This document shows positions 53,173 to 63,926 of a DNA stretch of 64,000 bases, one piece after another. Below the pieces are notes generated by a model, which worked only from the letters and a program-made list of their open reading frames with translations, had not been told where the DNA came from and did no database searches. The translations under genes were made by a program, and so were the position numbers. The stretch covers positions 2,464,343 to 2,528,342 of the forward strand of contig OZ025245.1 of the NCBI GenBank assembly GCA_964019155.1. Reading direction: 5' to 3'. The number at the start of each line of letters is the position of its first letter. Within the stretch, counting starts at the first letter, position 1. The stretch comes from Osedax fenrisi. Lineage: Eukaryota > Annelida > Polychaeta > Sabellida > Siboglinidae.

Positions 53173-53683
53173 TATCTGAATACTCATTAGGTACCTACAT
53201 TCATTTACATGTTTTAATATTAGAATATTTGAATATTTACGTAAATGTCATTTATATATGCATAAATCATAGATATTGAGTCACTCTATAGAGTAATTAT
53301 AATGTCTATGGCATAAATCCATGGATTTGAATATTTAATTATCTTTGAGAAGTTAGCCACGCCCTATAACATATTAACTATTCACTCCCCTGTATGATAT
53401 CATGCCATACGTATGTATCATACGCATGCTCTAGTCATTTATAGCTATTGAAGTATAGCGATAGAGAGTCAAATATAACTGTTCAATATACAATTGATTT
53501 CCTATTTATAAGTTTGCATGTAATCCTAGTATATGTATCATATGTGTATCATAGTGTCAATAAATATTACTACACGAAGGCCAAGCATTATAACTGAATA
53601 CATGAATTATACAAACATAAATATGCATATACACATTGTATACGCGTATTATATCATCTAATATACAATTAATATAAGCATAA
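52746..53683. other. AT-rich interval with clustered short palindromes
   Basis: GATGATACGTATACGTATCATC at 52852-52873 is a perfect 22-bp palindrome (arm GATGATACGTA). Related GTATCAT/ATACG words recur at 53040, 53400-53430, 53535-53555 and 53640. (TA)n at about 53137-53163. No gene seen. Confidence 0.5.
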
Positions 53684-54004
53684 TACAGACTTTATATACA
53701 CATAACATATGCTTATAATACAACTCGTCTGTACCTCACCACTAATCACCTACTACTAGGGGATTCTAGAAGAAGTACTAGTCCTCCCTCCACGAATGTA
53801 TTCGAAATCCTGCTATACGAGCTCCTAGAACACATCTTTGCATACCTGGAGTCTCTATCATTAAATAATCTCTCCTCGGTGAATCATTGGCTGAGAGGGT
53901 ACTGCTACGGTTGGGTGTGGCCTAAACGAGGTATCGCTACGTTTAATTGGACGAGACGGCCAAGAAAAGTACACCATTGGATGCAGAGCGAAGAGGGGTG
54001 TTAA
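53684..54004 (+). CDS. Partial F-box-like exon
   Basis: The open frame runs 106 codons from after TAA 53681-53683 to TAA 54002-54004. Residues around the middle read NVFEILLYELLEHIFAYLES then LSLNNLSSVNHWLRGYCYGW and VWPKR, the F-box pattern (LP.ELL..IF.YL...SL..LS.V...WR......LW). F-box proteins recruit substrates to SCF ubiquitin ligases through Skp1. The C-terminal tail (FNWTRRPRKVHHWMQSEEGC) is unassigned. No ATG opens the frame, so this is either an exon of a spliced gene or a pseudogene. Base composition is clearly less AT-rich than the flanks, and no stop interrupts the domain. No partner exons are visible. MITE copy 2 starts 68 bp downstream. It could also be gene sequence captured by a transposon. 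Confidence 0.5.
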   Translation, partial: YRLYIHITYAYNTTRLYLTTNHLLLGDSRRSTSPPSTNVFEILLYELLEHIFAYLESLSLNNLSSVNHWLRGYCYGWVWPKRGIATFNWTRRPRKVHHWMQSEEGC

Positions 54005-54064
54005 CTCTATTTATTAGTGTATATGTATTCATAGTTGTAATAAGTTCATATGTATGATATTATT

Positions 54065-54532
54065 GTTATACCAAAGATTTTCCGAAGGAAAGATATAACA
54101 CTTACGCGAAATCGTGTAATTCGAATTTGTATACAAAATACCCCAGTGCCACCTATAGCGGGTTACTTTTAGGAACTATGTGTTGTTTATAATGTAAATT
54201 CGTATTTAACTATACACTTTTAAAATGTTAAATAATATGATTTAAATTAATATTTATATGATGAAAACTAAGTGTTCATTACTGATATATAACAAACAAA
54301 TATGATATTTATGTTTTAAATGCTATAAGTATATATTTAGTAAGTAAAAGCTAATTTATATTGCATGTAATTTAATATAGCAATGAAAACATTGTTGTAT
54401 GCAAACAGAGCCGAACCTAAATCTATTTCAATGATTTCGATACTACTGCTAGCAGCGGCAGGGGATATTACGAAATTACGTTGAATGCATAGGGAGTGTT
54501 ATATCTTTGCTTCGCAAAATCTTTGGTTATAC
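54065..54532 (+). mobile_element. 454-bp MITE family, copy 2
   Basis: Element 54072-54525, flanked by GTTATAC on both sides (54065-54071 and 54526-54532), a non-palindromic 7-bp target-site duplication. The terminal inverted repeats CAAAGATTTTCCGAAGG and (right end, inverted) CAAAGATTTTGCGAAGC lead into AAAGATATAACACT. The interior is nearly identical to copies 1 and 3 and non-coding. The exact duplication makes this the best-defined insertion in the window. Confidence 0.9.
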
Positions 54533-54698
54533 TAACGACATTCTTAATATATGCTACTTATAGTTTATTAATATAATTCCGTATATTATATTTAATATTC
54601 TGGAAATAAATATTCATTAATTCATTCATTCATGTATGATAGATTATTAGATTTGTATCAATATAAATCGTGAAATCTTTTATACATTTTAACGTATT

Positions 54699-54766
54699 AA
54701 ATCAATAATACAACTTATCGTATCTCCTCCTCTTCCTACAAGACACGCCCCCAACCTCATTTTTTA
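54699..54766 (+). repeat. Dispersed repeat also present at 63927-64000
   Basis: ATCAATAATACAACTTAT, a 2-bp difference, then CGTATCTCCTCCTCTTCCTA and CAAGACACGCCCCCAACCTC are shared with the window's right end. There the block follows an LTR and minisatellite, so it may be internal sequence of an LTR element. A further 100 bp here (to 54866) has no match in the window because the other copy is cut off. Confidence 0.75.
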
Positions 54767-54867
54767 TATGTTATACTTTTCTACTTACCTTTCATTACTC
54801 TTACGCCTCGCTCACTATATTGTTTATATACTCATCGTATTTAAATGCACAACCTCCCAGCAAACAG

Positions 54868-55215
54868 GAATAGCATCCTTAAAGCACCAATAAAGCATTA
54901 TGCATGATTAAAACACCATTAGGACACCATTAAAGCATTTACATTGTATTAAAGCACCGGTAAAACATTATTATGGCATTCATATTTAAGCATGTTTAAG
55001 CATGGTTAAGCATGTATATTAAAACACCCTTAGGACACCTATAAAAAATTTATATTGTATTTAATCACCTATAAAACATTATTATGGCATTCATATTTAA
55101 GCATGTATAAGTATTTATATTAAAACACCCTTAGGACACCTATAAAGCATTTATATTGTATTTAAGCACCTATAAAACATTAGTATGGAATTAATATGTA
55201 AGCATGTTTAAGCAT
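54868..55215 (+). repeat. Minisatellite of about 101-111 bp built from AAGCACC/AAGCATT words
   Basis: Units starting AAAACACC(A/C)(T/C)TAGGACACC at 54910, 55021 and 55122. Each holds TAAARCATT, TGTATTWAARCACC and TTTAAGCATG words, giving an inner period near 11-12 bp. It starts near CCCAGCAAACAGG at 54866; a second CCCAGCAAA occurs at 55588 but does not form an inverted pair. Confidence 0.7.
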
Positions 55216-55719
55216 GGCAAAGCAAAGTATGGTTTACCGCAATGAGTATGGAAATATACTATTGATAACATTCTTAGAATAACAAATATTAATTTATTGT
55301 ATTTATTATTATATACATTTACATATAATATATAAGTTAAATAAATAATATCATCATTTTTACAAATGATAAATAAATGCTACAGAAAAAAAAAATTGTA
55401 CACAATATATAATATAAATTTATAAAAGAAATTAATGATTAACGATAACAAAAAGTTTATTATTATAACATGTAACATCATTTATATTAGTAATCATGAT
55501 ACCATTACGCTTGATATCTGGTCGTGCTATATAAGATATATCGAAATCAAATATATTAGAAATATGTGAACCCACTTTCTAGAATCCACCCAGCAAATAA
55601 TTTATCGGCACTCTTAGGCGCTTTGATTCTGAATCGATATATTCGTCGCTTTTGGGCCGAATCATATAGATTCGTCGTTTTTTCGACGCTGTTGGGCGCT
55701 TTAGTTCCCAATCATATTT
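55216..55719. other. AT-rich interval, then GC-richer DNA with GGCGCTTT repeats
   Basis: 55216-55560 is AT-rich without features. 55580-55710 contains two related stretches: GGCGCTTTGATTCTGAATCG and GGGCGCTTTAGTTCCCAATC, with ATTCGTCG at 55641 and 55672. It could be the start of the LINE 5' UTR or a separate element end. Confidence 0.45.
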
Positions 55720-55971
55720 AGTAATAATTGGAAACTTATGGTTCTAATTATCACCTGAATGGTCTTTGGACTGGCTACATTTTTGAATGTCATACCAAGT
55801 TAAGTCGACAAAAATTACTTTTTGTCAGTTCGCATGACAACGCAACGATAACAACAACAATTTTTAAATTAAACATTTTTTATTATTTAATTTTAACTTT
55901 ATTACCTATAATCAAGCTAAGTCCAATATTGATTACCATTTACTACCACTAAACTACTTCTACCCCCGATT

Positions 55972-56502
55972 ATGACTGACTCCATCCACACTGACTTCAC
56001 ATGCTCCTCATGTAACACTATCGCCACGTCTCTCACGGAATGTGACCATTGCCGTAAGTGGCTTTGCCAATCATGTTCCAAACTCCCCAAATCTACCCTT
56101 AACAAAATGACTGCCCTTCATAAATCTGGTTTCTACTGGTTTTGTACCAACTGTAGAACTGACTCTAGACCGTCCCAACGTAAGATACTCTCCAATAGTT
56201 CCTCCCAAACCTCTCCCATGAGCTCACCTCCCATCTTTAACAATCATTCCCCTGCACCTGCACTACCACAACCCACTTTTTTTACATCTTCAACGCTTAC
56301 CCCACCACCCAACCCTTCATCCCAAACTATATCAGAGTCCATACCCCAGTCACCCCACAACTCATCCACTGTTCCTACCATCCTTACTATCCCCACTCGC
56401 CTATCCCCTGTTGCCACTAAACGATTACAATCCATCTACCCCCCTCGTTTAATAACTTTCACCGCTCATGCATACCTCCCTTACTCCCCCCCCCAAATCT
56501 GA
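55972..56502 (+). pseudogene. LINE ORF1, N-terminal part with PHD-like zinc finger
   Basis: ORF1 proteins of CR1/L2 elements bind element RNA and chaperone reverse transcription. This frame starts at ATG 55972 and carries cysteine pairs at residues 11/14, 24/27, 32/35 and 58/61 (ECDHCRKWLCQSCS, WFCTNC), the spacing of a PHD/FYVE-type cross-brace finger. After residue 65 it becomes a Ser/Pro/Thr-rich low-complexity linker. It stops at 56500-56502, whereas relatives continue, and the reading resumes in other frames downstream, so a frameshift lies near 56480-56560 (a C9 run at 56487-56495 is a likely slip site). Confidence 0.75.
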
Positions 56503-56558
56503 TAAAATTGCATGGAAAATAATTAATAACCCCCCCAACACTCCACTTATTAACTTTC

Positions 56559-57145
56559 TTGTCGGTAAATTACCAACTCATTTTTACAACATTCCCTAAT
56601 CCATCTTCCACTACCAACCATTACTCACCTAACCACCCATCCCCCTTTTCTGTTGTTATTGAGCATATTAAACCATCCGAAAAATCTCGTGAATTTCTTC
56701 TAGAATTACTCGCTTACATCAATATACCTGCTCTAAAATCATATAATTTTTCTAATGCAACTGTTATTATTTTCTTTAATACACCAAGTCAGTGTTCCTA
56801 CTTTTACTAAAAATTCCATTCATCCGCAGTAACTCAATATACAATCACCATTACATTCGTGCTGAACGATCTATCACTGAGCGAACACATGGTAGAGTTC
56901 TTTTCCATGCAACAAAATCTAACCTAGCCCCATCTAATGTCAAATGTACCTTCAATGACTACACTAACTCCTTTGAACTTCATCATTTGACCAACTCCAA
57001 GATAGACTGGAATAAGAACCCAATTTATATATCAAATGACACATACAATACATGGTCTACATCCTACAATGCATATAGATTAAATACCAATTCACTGAAT
57101 TCATCAATCAGTAATTCTCAGTCATCACATCAATATTCACAATGA
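56559..57145 (+). pseudogene. LINE ORF1, C-terminal part, frameshifted
   Basis: Two frames continue ORF1. 56559-56810 reads VIEHIKPSEKSREFLLELLA and FSNATVIIFFNT. 56792-57145 (different frame) reads ERTHGRVLFHATKSNLAPSN and later SKIDWNKNPIYISNDTYNTW. The change of frame lies near 56790-56815. The last frame ends at TGA 57143-57145 and is in register with ORF2, so ORF1 and ORF2 are separated there by a single stop codon. No domain recognised; identity rests on position. Confidence 0.6.
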
Positions 57146-60109
57146 CATTCAACCACTCCTATTCCACCATTATCTCAAATCAATCACCAATCTCCACCTT
57201 CACCTCTATCTGCACAACCTATAACATCTAGTGAATCACAACTATCACCATCAAACCTACTATCCTCATCACATATACCGTCATATATATCTTCATCACC
57301 AACATTATTACCCTCAACTAAACGTTTATATTCTTCTCCATTACTAAAGGTAGCAACACTTAACGCTTGTTCCATTAGAAATAAAGTAGATATTATTTTA
57401 AATATATTTCATGATACTAAGATAGATATTTTAAGTATAACAGAAACTTGGCTTTCTATCAAGGATCTACCCATAATTGCATCCCTTAATACCCCAACTA
57501 CTAACTTTATTCACCTACCACGCCCCGGCCCACACTATGGTGGCGGTGTCGGTGTGCTATATTCAAATGCCTTGAAACTAATACAGTCAAGTGACCTATC
57601 ACTTGATAATTCATAAGCCTTCTCATGTACCTTTCACCCTCCTAAATCACAACCACTTACAATTATAAAAATTTATAGACCTCCAAATAATTCAATTCCT
57701 TACTTCATCGATGAAATTGACAACATATTGTCTATGATCTCCACCAACAGTATTCTACTTGGTGATTTCAATATACCAATTTTACCAAACTCACATAATT
57801 CAAATACATTTATTAATATCATAAATTGTCATAATTTCTTACAACATGTCAAGTCTTCCACACATTCATCTGGAAACATATTAGACCTAATTATATCTAA
57901 CACATCTTCGAATATAATTTCTAATACTAATGTTCATAGTTTAATCACTGACCACCACCTTGTTTGCTGCTCCCTACATATCCCTAAACCAATCAGACCA
58001 CCCAAGAAAGTTCACTACAGAAAATTAGATAATATAAATATTGCTAATTTTATAAATGACTTCAACATTTTGTACAACAATATAACAGATTCATCACATA
58101 TAGACAGCTTTGATAGTAACCTTAGTCTTGTCCTAGATAAACATGCCCCTATTATCACTAAAACTTATACATCTCGACATAATACGTTATGGTTCAATAA
58201 TTCGTTACACACAGCAAAACGCTCACTTAGAATTAAAGAAAGGAATTGGCGAAAATCCAAAAGCTCAAATGATTTAAATATTTTTAAACATTCACTTTCT
58301 AATTATAGAAAATTAATAAAAACTGCTAAAAATAAATATTACATAGATCATATTAAATCAGCTGGAAAAGATACTAAGAAATTATTTAGAATATCGTCAA
58401 CACTATTAGGAAAACTGACAAAACGAATACTGCCTGATAACTCCCCTTTAACTAATGCGACTAACTTTGACTCTTACTTTTACATAAACACATCATCAAT
58501 TATAGATACTCTCCCTCGACCCTGCATCCCACCAATATCAAGCCCAATATACTCATTTTCCACTTTTTCATTACCAACCATTATCAATATCAATAATATT
58601 TTATTAACAGTTAAATCTACATGTAAACTATACCCAATTCCATTATGTTTATTACATTCTCTTTCATCCCTTCTTTCTCCATTCTACAAAAAAATTATCG
58701 ATCGCTCACTAACTGCAGGTATCTTCCCATCCCACATGAAATATGCCCATGTAATTCCCATCCCTAAAAACCAGTCCATTGATAGGTCAACTCTTTCTAA
58801 TTATCGTCCCATATCCAACCTTTCTTTCATATATAAGACAATTGAAAGAATAATTGCTAAACAACTTAGAACATACATCAATAATAATAACATACTGCAT
58901 AAATTACAAAGTTCTTATACAACGGACAAGAGCACTGAAACTTCACTACTCCATACTTTAAACAATATACTACTATTTCCAAAAAATACTCCCACCATAC
59001 TAATTCTACTTGACTTGTCGTCGGCTTTCGATACGTTATACCATAATATTCTTATTCGAAGATTAGAGAACATTGGTATTAAAGATTCTGTCCTTGGTTG
59101 GTTTACATCCTACCTAATTAACAGATCCTTTTCTATATGTATAGATAACGCCATAACAGAACCCCGCCACACAACCCAAGGTTCTGTTTTAGGTCCAATT
59201 CTCTTTAATATATATATTTCCCCTTTACTTTACTTACTTGACGAATACCCCGATATACACTTTCACTCATATGCGGATGACTTACAGCTATACTGTAATT
59301 TACCTGACCCAATCAATAACATAAATACTATAAATAAATGTATTAATGACATTAGTAAATGGCTTTCAAATAACTCCCTACTATTGAATAGCCTTAAAAC
59401 AAAAGCTTTATTAATAAATACATCCCCAGGACATCATTCCATACCACCTATTATTATTAATAATCACATTATAGAATACTCTAACCAAGCTAAAAACCTC
59501 GGCCTCACACTTGACCAAAAGCTGTCTTATCTACCACATATAACTAACATATCGAAGTCCATTAATTACACCTTACATACGATCCGACTTATTATACCTT
59601 CTATAACTACTGAACTTGTCAAACTACTAGTTACTTCCTTAATACTGCCCCGACTTGACTACTGTAACTCTACTTTAAATTCACTCCCAGCACATACTAT
59701 AAAAATGCTCACTAAATTACAATATAGAGCCATCAGAACCATTTTCAGGATAAAAAAATACTCAAGACAACATATCACACCTTATATGAAATCCATTCAC
59801 TGGCTACCCATTCCTTACCGCATACAATACAAATTACTGCTACTGACCCACCATGCCACCCATAATAATAAACCTGACTAGCTTACTGAACTACTTACGA
59901 ACTACAAGTCATCCCGACGAACAATACATAAATACAAACTAAATATACCAATAACTTTTTCACTTAATAAAAAACAGGAATCTTCTTTTTCTATAATAGC
60001 ACCTAAACTATGGAACTCCCTACCTCACTCAATTAGATCTATAGTTTCTGACCACACCTTTAAAGTCAAATTGAAAACACATCTATTTAATATAGCTTAT
60101 AATAATTAA
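57146..60109 (+). pseudogene. LINE ORF2: APE endonuclease and reverse transcriptase, two in-frame stops
   Basis: One reading frame from 57146 to TAA 60107, interrupted by TAA 57614 and TAG 59879. Endonuclease: KVATLNACSIRNK (57347), SITETWL, RPGPHYGGGVGVLY, then after the stop GDFNIP (about 57761) and LITDHHLVCC (about 57941), the APE-type catalytic blocks. RT: LSNYRPISNLS, QSSYTTDKSTETSLL, ILLDLSSAFDT (catalytic Asp at about 59012), QGSVLGPILFNIYISP and SYADDLQLYC (59268-59297), with both catalytic Asp motifs intact. C-terminal: LPRLDYCNSTL, MKSIHWLPIPYRIQYKLL and, after the second stop, APKLWNSLPHSIR. The first ATG of the long uninterrupted piece (57728) is inside the endonuclease and not a natural start. 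The linker around 58450-58560 looks shortened compared with relatives. Confidence 0.88.
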
Positions 60110-60190
60110 TATACGATACACCGCCGAAAACTCATTACTGATGTTGATCGCAGTGTCTAAACAAATTGGTTACAAGGTTACAAGGTTATG

Positions 60191-61049
60191 TAAAATATTT
60201 CGCGACGCTTTTTAAAAATAATTTTTGGATATTTGTATAGACATTTTTGGAAATTTTTTTGAAATATTTTTATAATTTAAAAAAAATATTTTCGACATTT
60301 TAAAAAATATATTTTTGACATATATGTATTTTTAAAATATATTTTGTAATATTTTGAAATATATTTTGTATTTTTTTAAATATTTTGTTATATTTTTGAA
60401 ATAATTTTTGAAATATTAAACAAATAATAATTCAGAATAAAGAATAGCTATAATTAATACATAACAGATAGAAAAACAATCAAAAACCGAGCAAAGACGT
60501 GTCAGGTACGGCTAGTATACATATATTTGTAGACTATAAATTATAAATATATGGATATATTGATAGCAAAAGATGTGTTTCACCATAGATTTAGAGTTTA
60601 CAATATCAAATATAAATATATGCATTTAATTCTGTATTATACTGTATGCTGTAATATACAAAGCTTATAATCTTTGTTAATATTTATCAACAATTTAATT
60701 TAAAATTAATTTGAAATATAATTTGTTCCTAAATCATATAATTCAATTTCGAAGACATTAAAGTACAACAAAATAGTAAGTAGACATATTATTATATTAT
60801 ATAATAATATAATTGTATATATATACCGTTGTAACTATTTATTAGTTTAGTATTTAAGTTATTAAAACATAAATTTATTTAAAATATTAAATATCCGATA
60901 TTTAATATTAATAATATCATATTTAATATGATATAATATGATATTATTATAATTATTATATCTTTATTATAAAAGGGGTTTAACTTTAACTTTAAAGTTT
61001 AACTCTAAATATTTTAATCCAACATTTAAAATAAAATAATGCTTATCTG
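60191..61049. other. AT-rich DNA, degenerate TTTTGAAATATT repeats
   Basis: 60205-60415 is a poorly conserved run of TTTTTGAAATATTTT-like words. The rest is plain AT-rich DNA, with AACTTTAAAGTTTAACTC near 60996. No gene. Confidence 0.5.
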
Positions 61050-61217
61050 TAAAAGGGGTTTCCCACAAACTCGAATGCAACTATGAACTCAAATAATTAG
61101 GTGTACAAGTTTTACACTATAAAACACTTTTTAGTAGATTTAAATAATATAGTTAAACTTTAACCTCTAATAATTAGAGTTAATAATTGCGTTCGAGTTG
61201 GTGTGAAACTCTTTTTA
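61050..61217. mobile_element. 164-bp MITE with TA duplication
   Basis: Element 61052-61215 between TA dinucleotides. Left end AAAGGGGTTTCCCACAAACT then CGAATGCAA; right end inverted AAAAGAGTTTCACACCAACT then CGAACGCAA. That is about 30 bp of imperfect terminal inverted repeat. The interior is AT-rich and non-coding. TA duplication points to the Tc1/mariner group. Confidence 0.65.
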
Positions 61218-61568
61218 TAATAACGATATAATAATTATATATTATATAATATAGTTAATAAAATAATTGTATTTTAATTTTTGTTGTATATTATATAATA
61301 TATACGTATAACATAATATATTATATATTATAATTATATATGTAATGAGTTATTTAAGTGTGATAAAAAGTCTTTATTTTACCATAATTATTTTATTCAA
61401 TTAATAATTGTGATAAAAATACTTTATTTTATCATAATTATTTAATAATTATGATAATTATTATTAAGCCGTTCGGTTTCATGTTGATACTGATACAATA
61501 TCGATAATGTTAAATTTAATTTAATTATAATAGTCAAAGACGTTATATTTATGTATAGGCTTCGCCTC

Positions 61569-61910
61569 TTAAGCTAAGGTCACACCAATAATCCGTACGA
61601 TGTATCCGTACGGATAACCCGAACGGATTGAAAATCCGAGAATATTAGCTTAATTTAGGTGTGAAGTCAATTTTAAATGTTCGGATAAATCCGTACGGAT
61701 TTATTTACGACATATTCTATAAAATCCGAGCACTGAACGGCATTATGAAGGAATATGAGGAATTTGAATGCACGAAACACGGCGTGCATCACACGGCGTG
61801 CGTTATACTCAGATTTTCTCTCCGGATTTATGAATGCTTTAAATATATTTTATTTTAAAATATATATCTGCGGAATATCCGTACGGATTCTTGGTGTGAA
61901 CTTAGCTTTA
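61569..61910. mobile_element. 336-bp MITE with TTA duplication (PIF/Harbinger-like)
   Basis: Element 61572-61907 flanked by TTA on both sides (61569-61571, 61908-61910). Left end AGCTAAGGTCACACCAATAA, right end inverted AGCTAAGTTCACACCAAGAA, both followed by TCCGTACG. The palindrome TCCGTACGGA or a close variant occurs about five times in the element. TTA/TWA duplications are characteristic of PIF/Harbinger (established); assignment here is inferred. The 65-codon frame inside (61661-61858) is unlikely to be coding. Confidence 0.8.
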
Positions 61911-62277
61911 GGTGTCTATTATAATAGTCATTGACTCAATGATTATAGTATAATCAATATTTGTTTATGTATATCATTATGATATATTATAATCATATAA
62001 AGTATATGTAATTTTTTAGAATACACTTAATTAAGTTACACATGTAATAATTGATGTATAACGTGTTATCAGAGTTATAGACGTAGATATTTAAAAATAG
62101 AATCGCGTGAGAGCTTTACATAACGAGAGAGATCATTCTAAATAGATCACTAAATTACGTATACATTTTATATGTTCATAATTATTATTCATTACATATA
62201 ATTATTATAATAATATAGTATATTTAACATAAGAAATATATATTCTAGTAATTTGTTTATTATATTTTATTTTTATA
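61911..62277. other. AT-rich DNA, no feature seen
   Basis: Separates two MITEs. No repeat or coding motif recognised. Confidence 0.5.
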
Positions 62278-62745
62278 GTATACTCAAAGATTTTGCGAAG
62301 CAAAGATATAACACTCTCTATGTATGCAACGTAATTTAGTAATATCCCCAGCCACTGCTAGCAGCAGTATCGAAATCACTGAAATAGATTTAGGTTCGGC
62401 TCTGTTTGCATACAACAATGTTTTCATTGCTCTATTAAATTACATGTAATATAAATTAACTTTTACTTACTAAATATATACTTATAGCATTTAAAGCATA
62501 AATATCATATTTGTTTGTTATATATTAGTAATGAACACTTAGTTTTCATCATATAAATATTAATTGAAAGCATATTATTTAACATTTTAAAAGTGTATAG
62601 TTAAATACGAATTTACATTATAAACAACACAAAGTTCCTAAAAGTAACCCGCTATAGGTGGCACCAGGGTATTTTGTATACAAATTCGAATTACACGATT
62701 TCGCGTAAGTGTTATATCTTTCCTTGGGAAAATCTTTGGTATACT
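62278..62745 (-). mobile_element. 454-bp MITE family, copy 3 (inverted)
   Basis: Element 62285-62738 flanked by GTATACT on both sides (62278-62284, 62739-62745). It is the reverse complement of copies 1 and 2, with the same terminal inverted repeats (CAAAGATTTTGCGAAGC at this left end; the right end has TTCCTTGGGAAAATCTTTG). Few substitutions separate the three copies, suggesting fairly recent spread. Confidence 0.9.
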
Positions 62746-63182
62746 TATGAATTAGTGTAATTATTATACTATATTTATAAATATATATGTTTATCCTATC
62801 AAAGTTAATTTGAAATTATAATAAATATGAAAATATAAAATGTATACCAAATTTCGCGATCTATTTAAAACCGTAACTATTGTTATATAGATCGCTCGCG
62901 CGATTATATTTTTAATATATACTACTATAGCTAGGATTCAATTTATAATTGATTAGTTTTTTTTAAATATTAATATTAATTATACCTATATTATATACTA
63001 AATAATATGTAAGGTAACCACTGATCTCGTTCGGAGTGTTTTAATTTGGTTTGTTGATTTAATGTTCAATATCAATTCTTCTATTTATAAATAATTATTT
63101 AAATTAACATTGTGCGAGATCAATGGAATCCATATATAATACTATAGTAAATATATATATATATGTAATATATATATATATA
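62746..63182. other. AT-rich DNA before the LTR
   Basis: ATAGATCGCTCGCGCGATTATA near 62888 contains a short perfect palindrome (ATCGCTCGCGCGAT core). (TA)n at about 63150-63184 abuts the LTR. No gene. Confidence 0.5.
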
Positions 63183-63487
63183 TGTTATAGAGTGAGTCAT
63201 GATAGATTTATATTGTACAAGAGCGCCTCGACTGCGAATGTATATTGTAGATAGCGCAATCGGTATTCTATAAATACACTGCCACTATCCGATGCACTGG
63301 AGTGGAACGCGTTCACTAAATAGTGATCCGCGTTTATGTTATTTGTTTCAGTATGATTTTGGACACAAAACGTAGTGTCATTTATTTATTAACTAGAATA
63401 TATAATCGACGAACCCGCATACACGGTTGATACTGAATAAAGTTGATTAAAACAGAAACACAGTTGTTCTTTCTTCTGTGGATAACA
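63183..63487 (+). repeat. LTR of a retrotransposon
   Basis: Begins TGTTATAGAG and ends GGATAACA, so TGTTAT and ATAACA form the short inverted ends expected of an LTR. TCTATAAATAC near 63265 is a TATA box candidate, and GAATAAAG near 63436 a polyadenylation signal, giving a U3-R-U5 order over 305 bp. A possible primer-binding-like GGCGACCGT lies 15 bp downstream, further than usual, so the true right end may be slightly later. (TA)n directly before it makes the left end less certain. No second LTR is in the window. Confidence 0.5.
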
Positions 63488-63587
63488 GTACCACGTCTAT
63501 ACGGCGACCGTAAAACATTGGTTACAGCGGCATCCTGTTTAATCAAAGCAGTATATCAAGAAGGCCGTGTTTTGCCATCAGGAAGAG

Positions 63588-63926
63588 CAGCCGACGAGAA
63601 ACCCGGAAGTACACACGGTACCCGGTAACGCAGCAGACGAGAAACCCGGAAGTACACACGGTACCCGGTAACGCAGCAGACGAGAAACCAGGAAGTACAC
63701 ACGGTACCCGGTAACGCAGCAGACGAGAAACCCGGAAGTACACATGGTACCCGGTAACGCAGCAGACGAGAAACCCGGAATTACACACGGTACCCGGTAA
63801 CGCAGCATACGAGAAACCCGGAATTACACACGGTACCCGGTAACGCAGCCGACGAGAATCCCGGAAGTACACACGGTACCCGGTAACGCAGCAGACGAGA
63901 AACCCGGAAGTACACACGGTACCCGG
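63588..63926 (+). repeat. 43-bp minisatellite, eight units
   Basis: Units start CAGCAGACGAGAAACCCGGA at 63588, 63631, 63674, 63717, 63760, 63803, 63846 and 63889 (last one 38 bp). They are nearly identical, GC-rich, and contain GGTACC. Because 43 is not a multiple of three, frames rotate from unit to unit. All three minus frames lack stops, producing long spurious minus-strand frames (for example 63543-63980). The repeat lies downstream of the LTR, where an element leader or gag would be. Confidence 0.95.

Larger units (their letters stand above)
55720..60190 (+). mobile_element. Near full-length LINE retrotransposon (CR1/L2-type), inactivated
   Basis: Layout is 5' UTR (start uncertain, about 55.65-55.75 kb), ORF1 with a PHD-like zinc finger, ORF2 with APE endonuclease and RT, then a short 3' UTR ending in GGTTACAAGGTTACAAGG. 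An 8-bp tandem 3' tail without poly(A) and a PHD-like ORF1 are features of the CR1/L2 group (established). Damage consists of two frame changes in ORF1 and in-frame stops at 57614 (endonuclease) and 59879 (after RT). Composition is strongly AT-biased with C-rich coding strand. TGATGTTGATC in the 3' UTR is shared with the LINE at 16.9 kb. No target-site duplication was recognised. Confidence 0.88.

Noticed and set aside
54866..55595. CCCAGCAAA words as the two ends of one transposon
   Set aside because: Both copies are in the same orientation, so they do not form terminal inverted repeats.
56244..57375. Minus-strand frames across the LINE ORF1 region
   Set aside because: Antisense to the C-rich ORF1/ORF2 linker; no domain.
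61661..61858. 65-codon frame inside the TTA-flanked MITE
   Set aside because: Crosses element interior and inverted end; no recognised domain and element is too short to encode a transposase.
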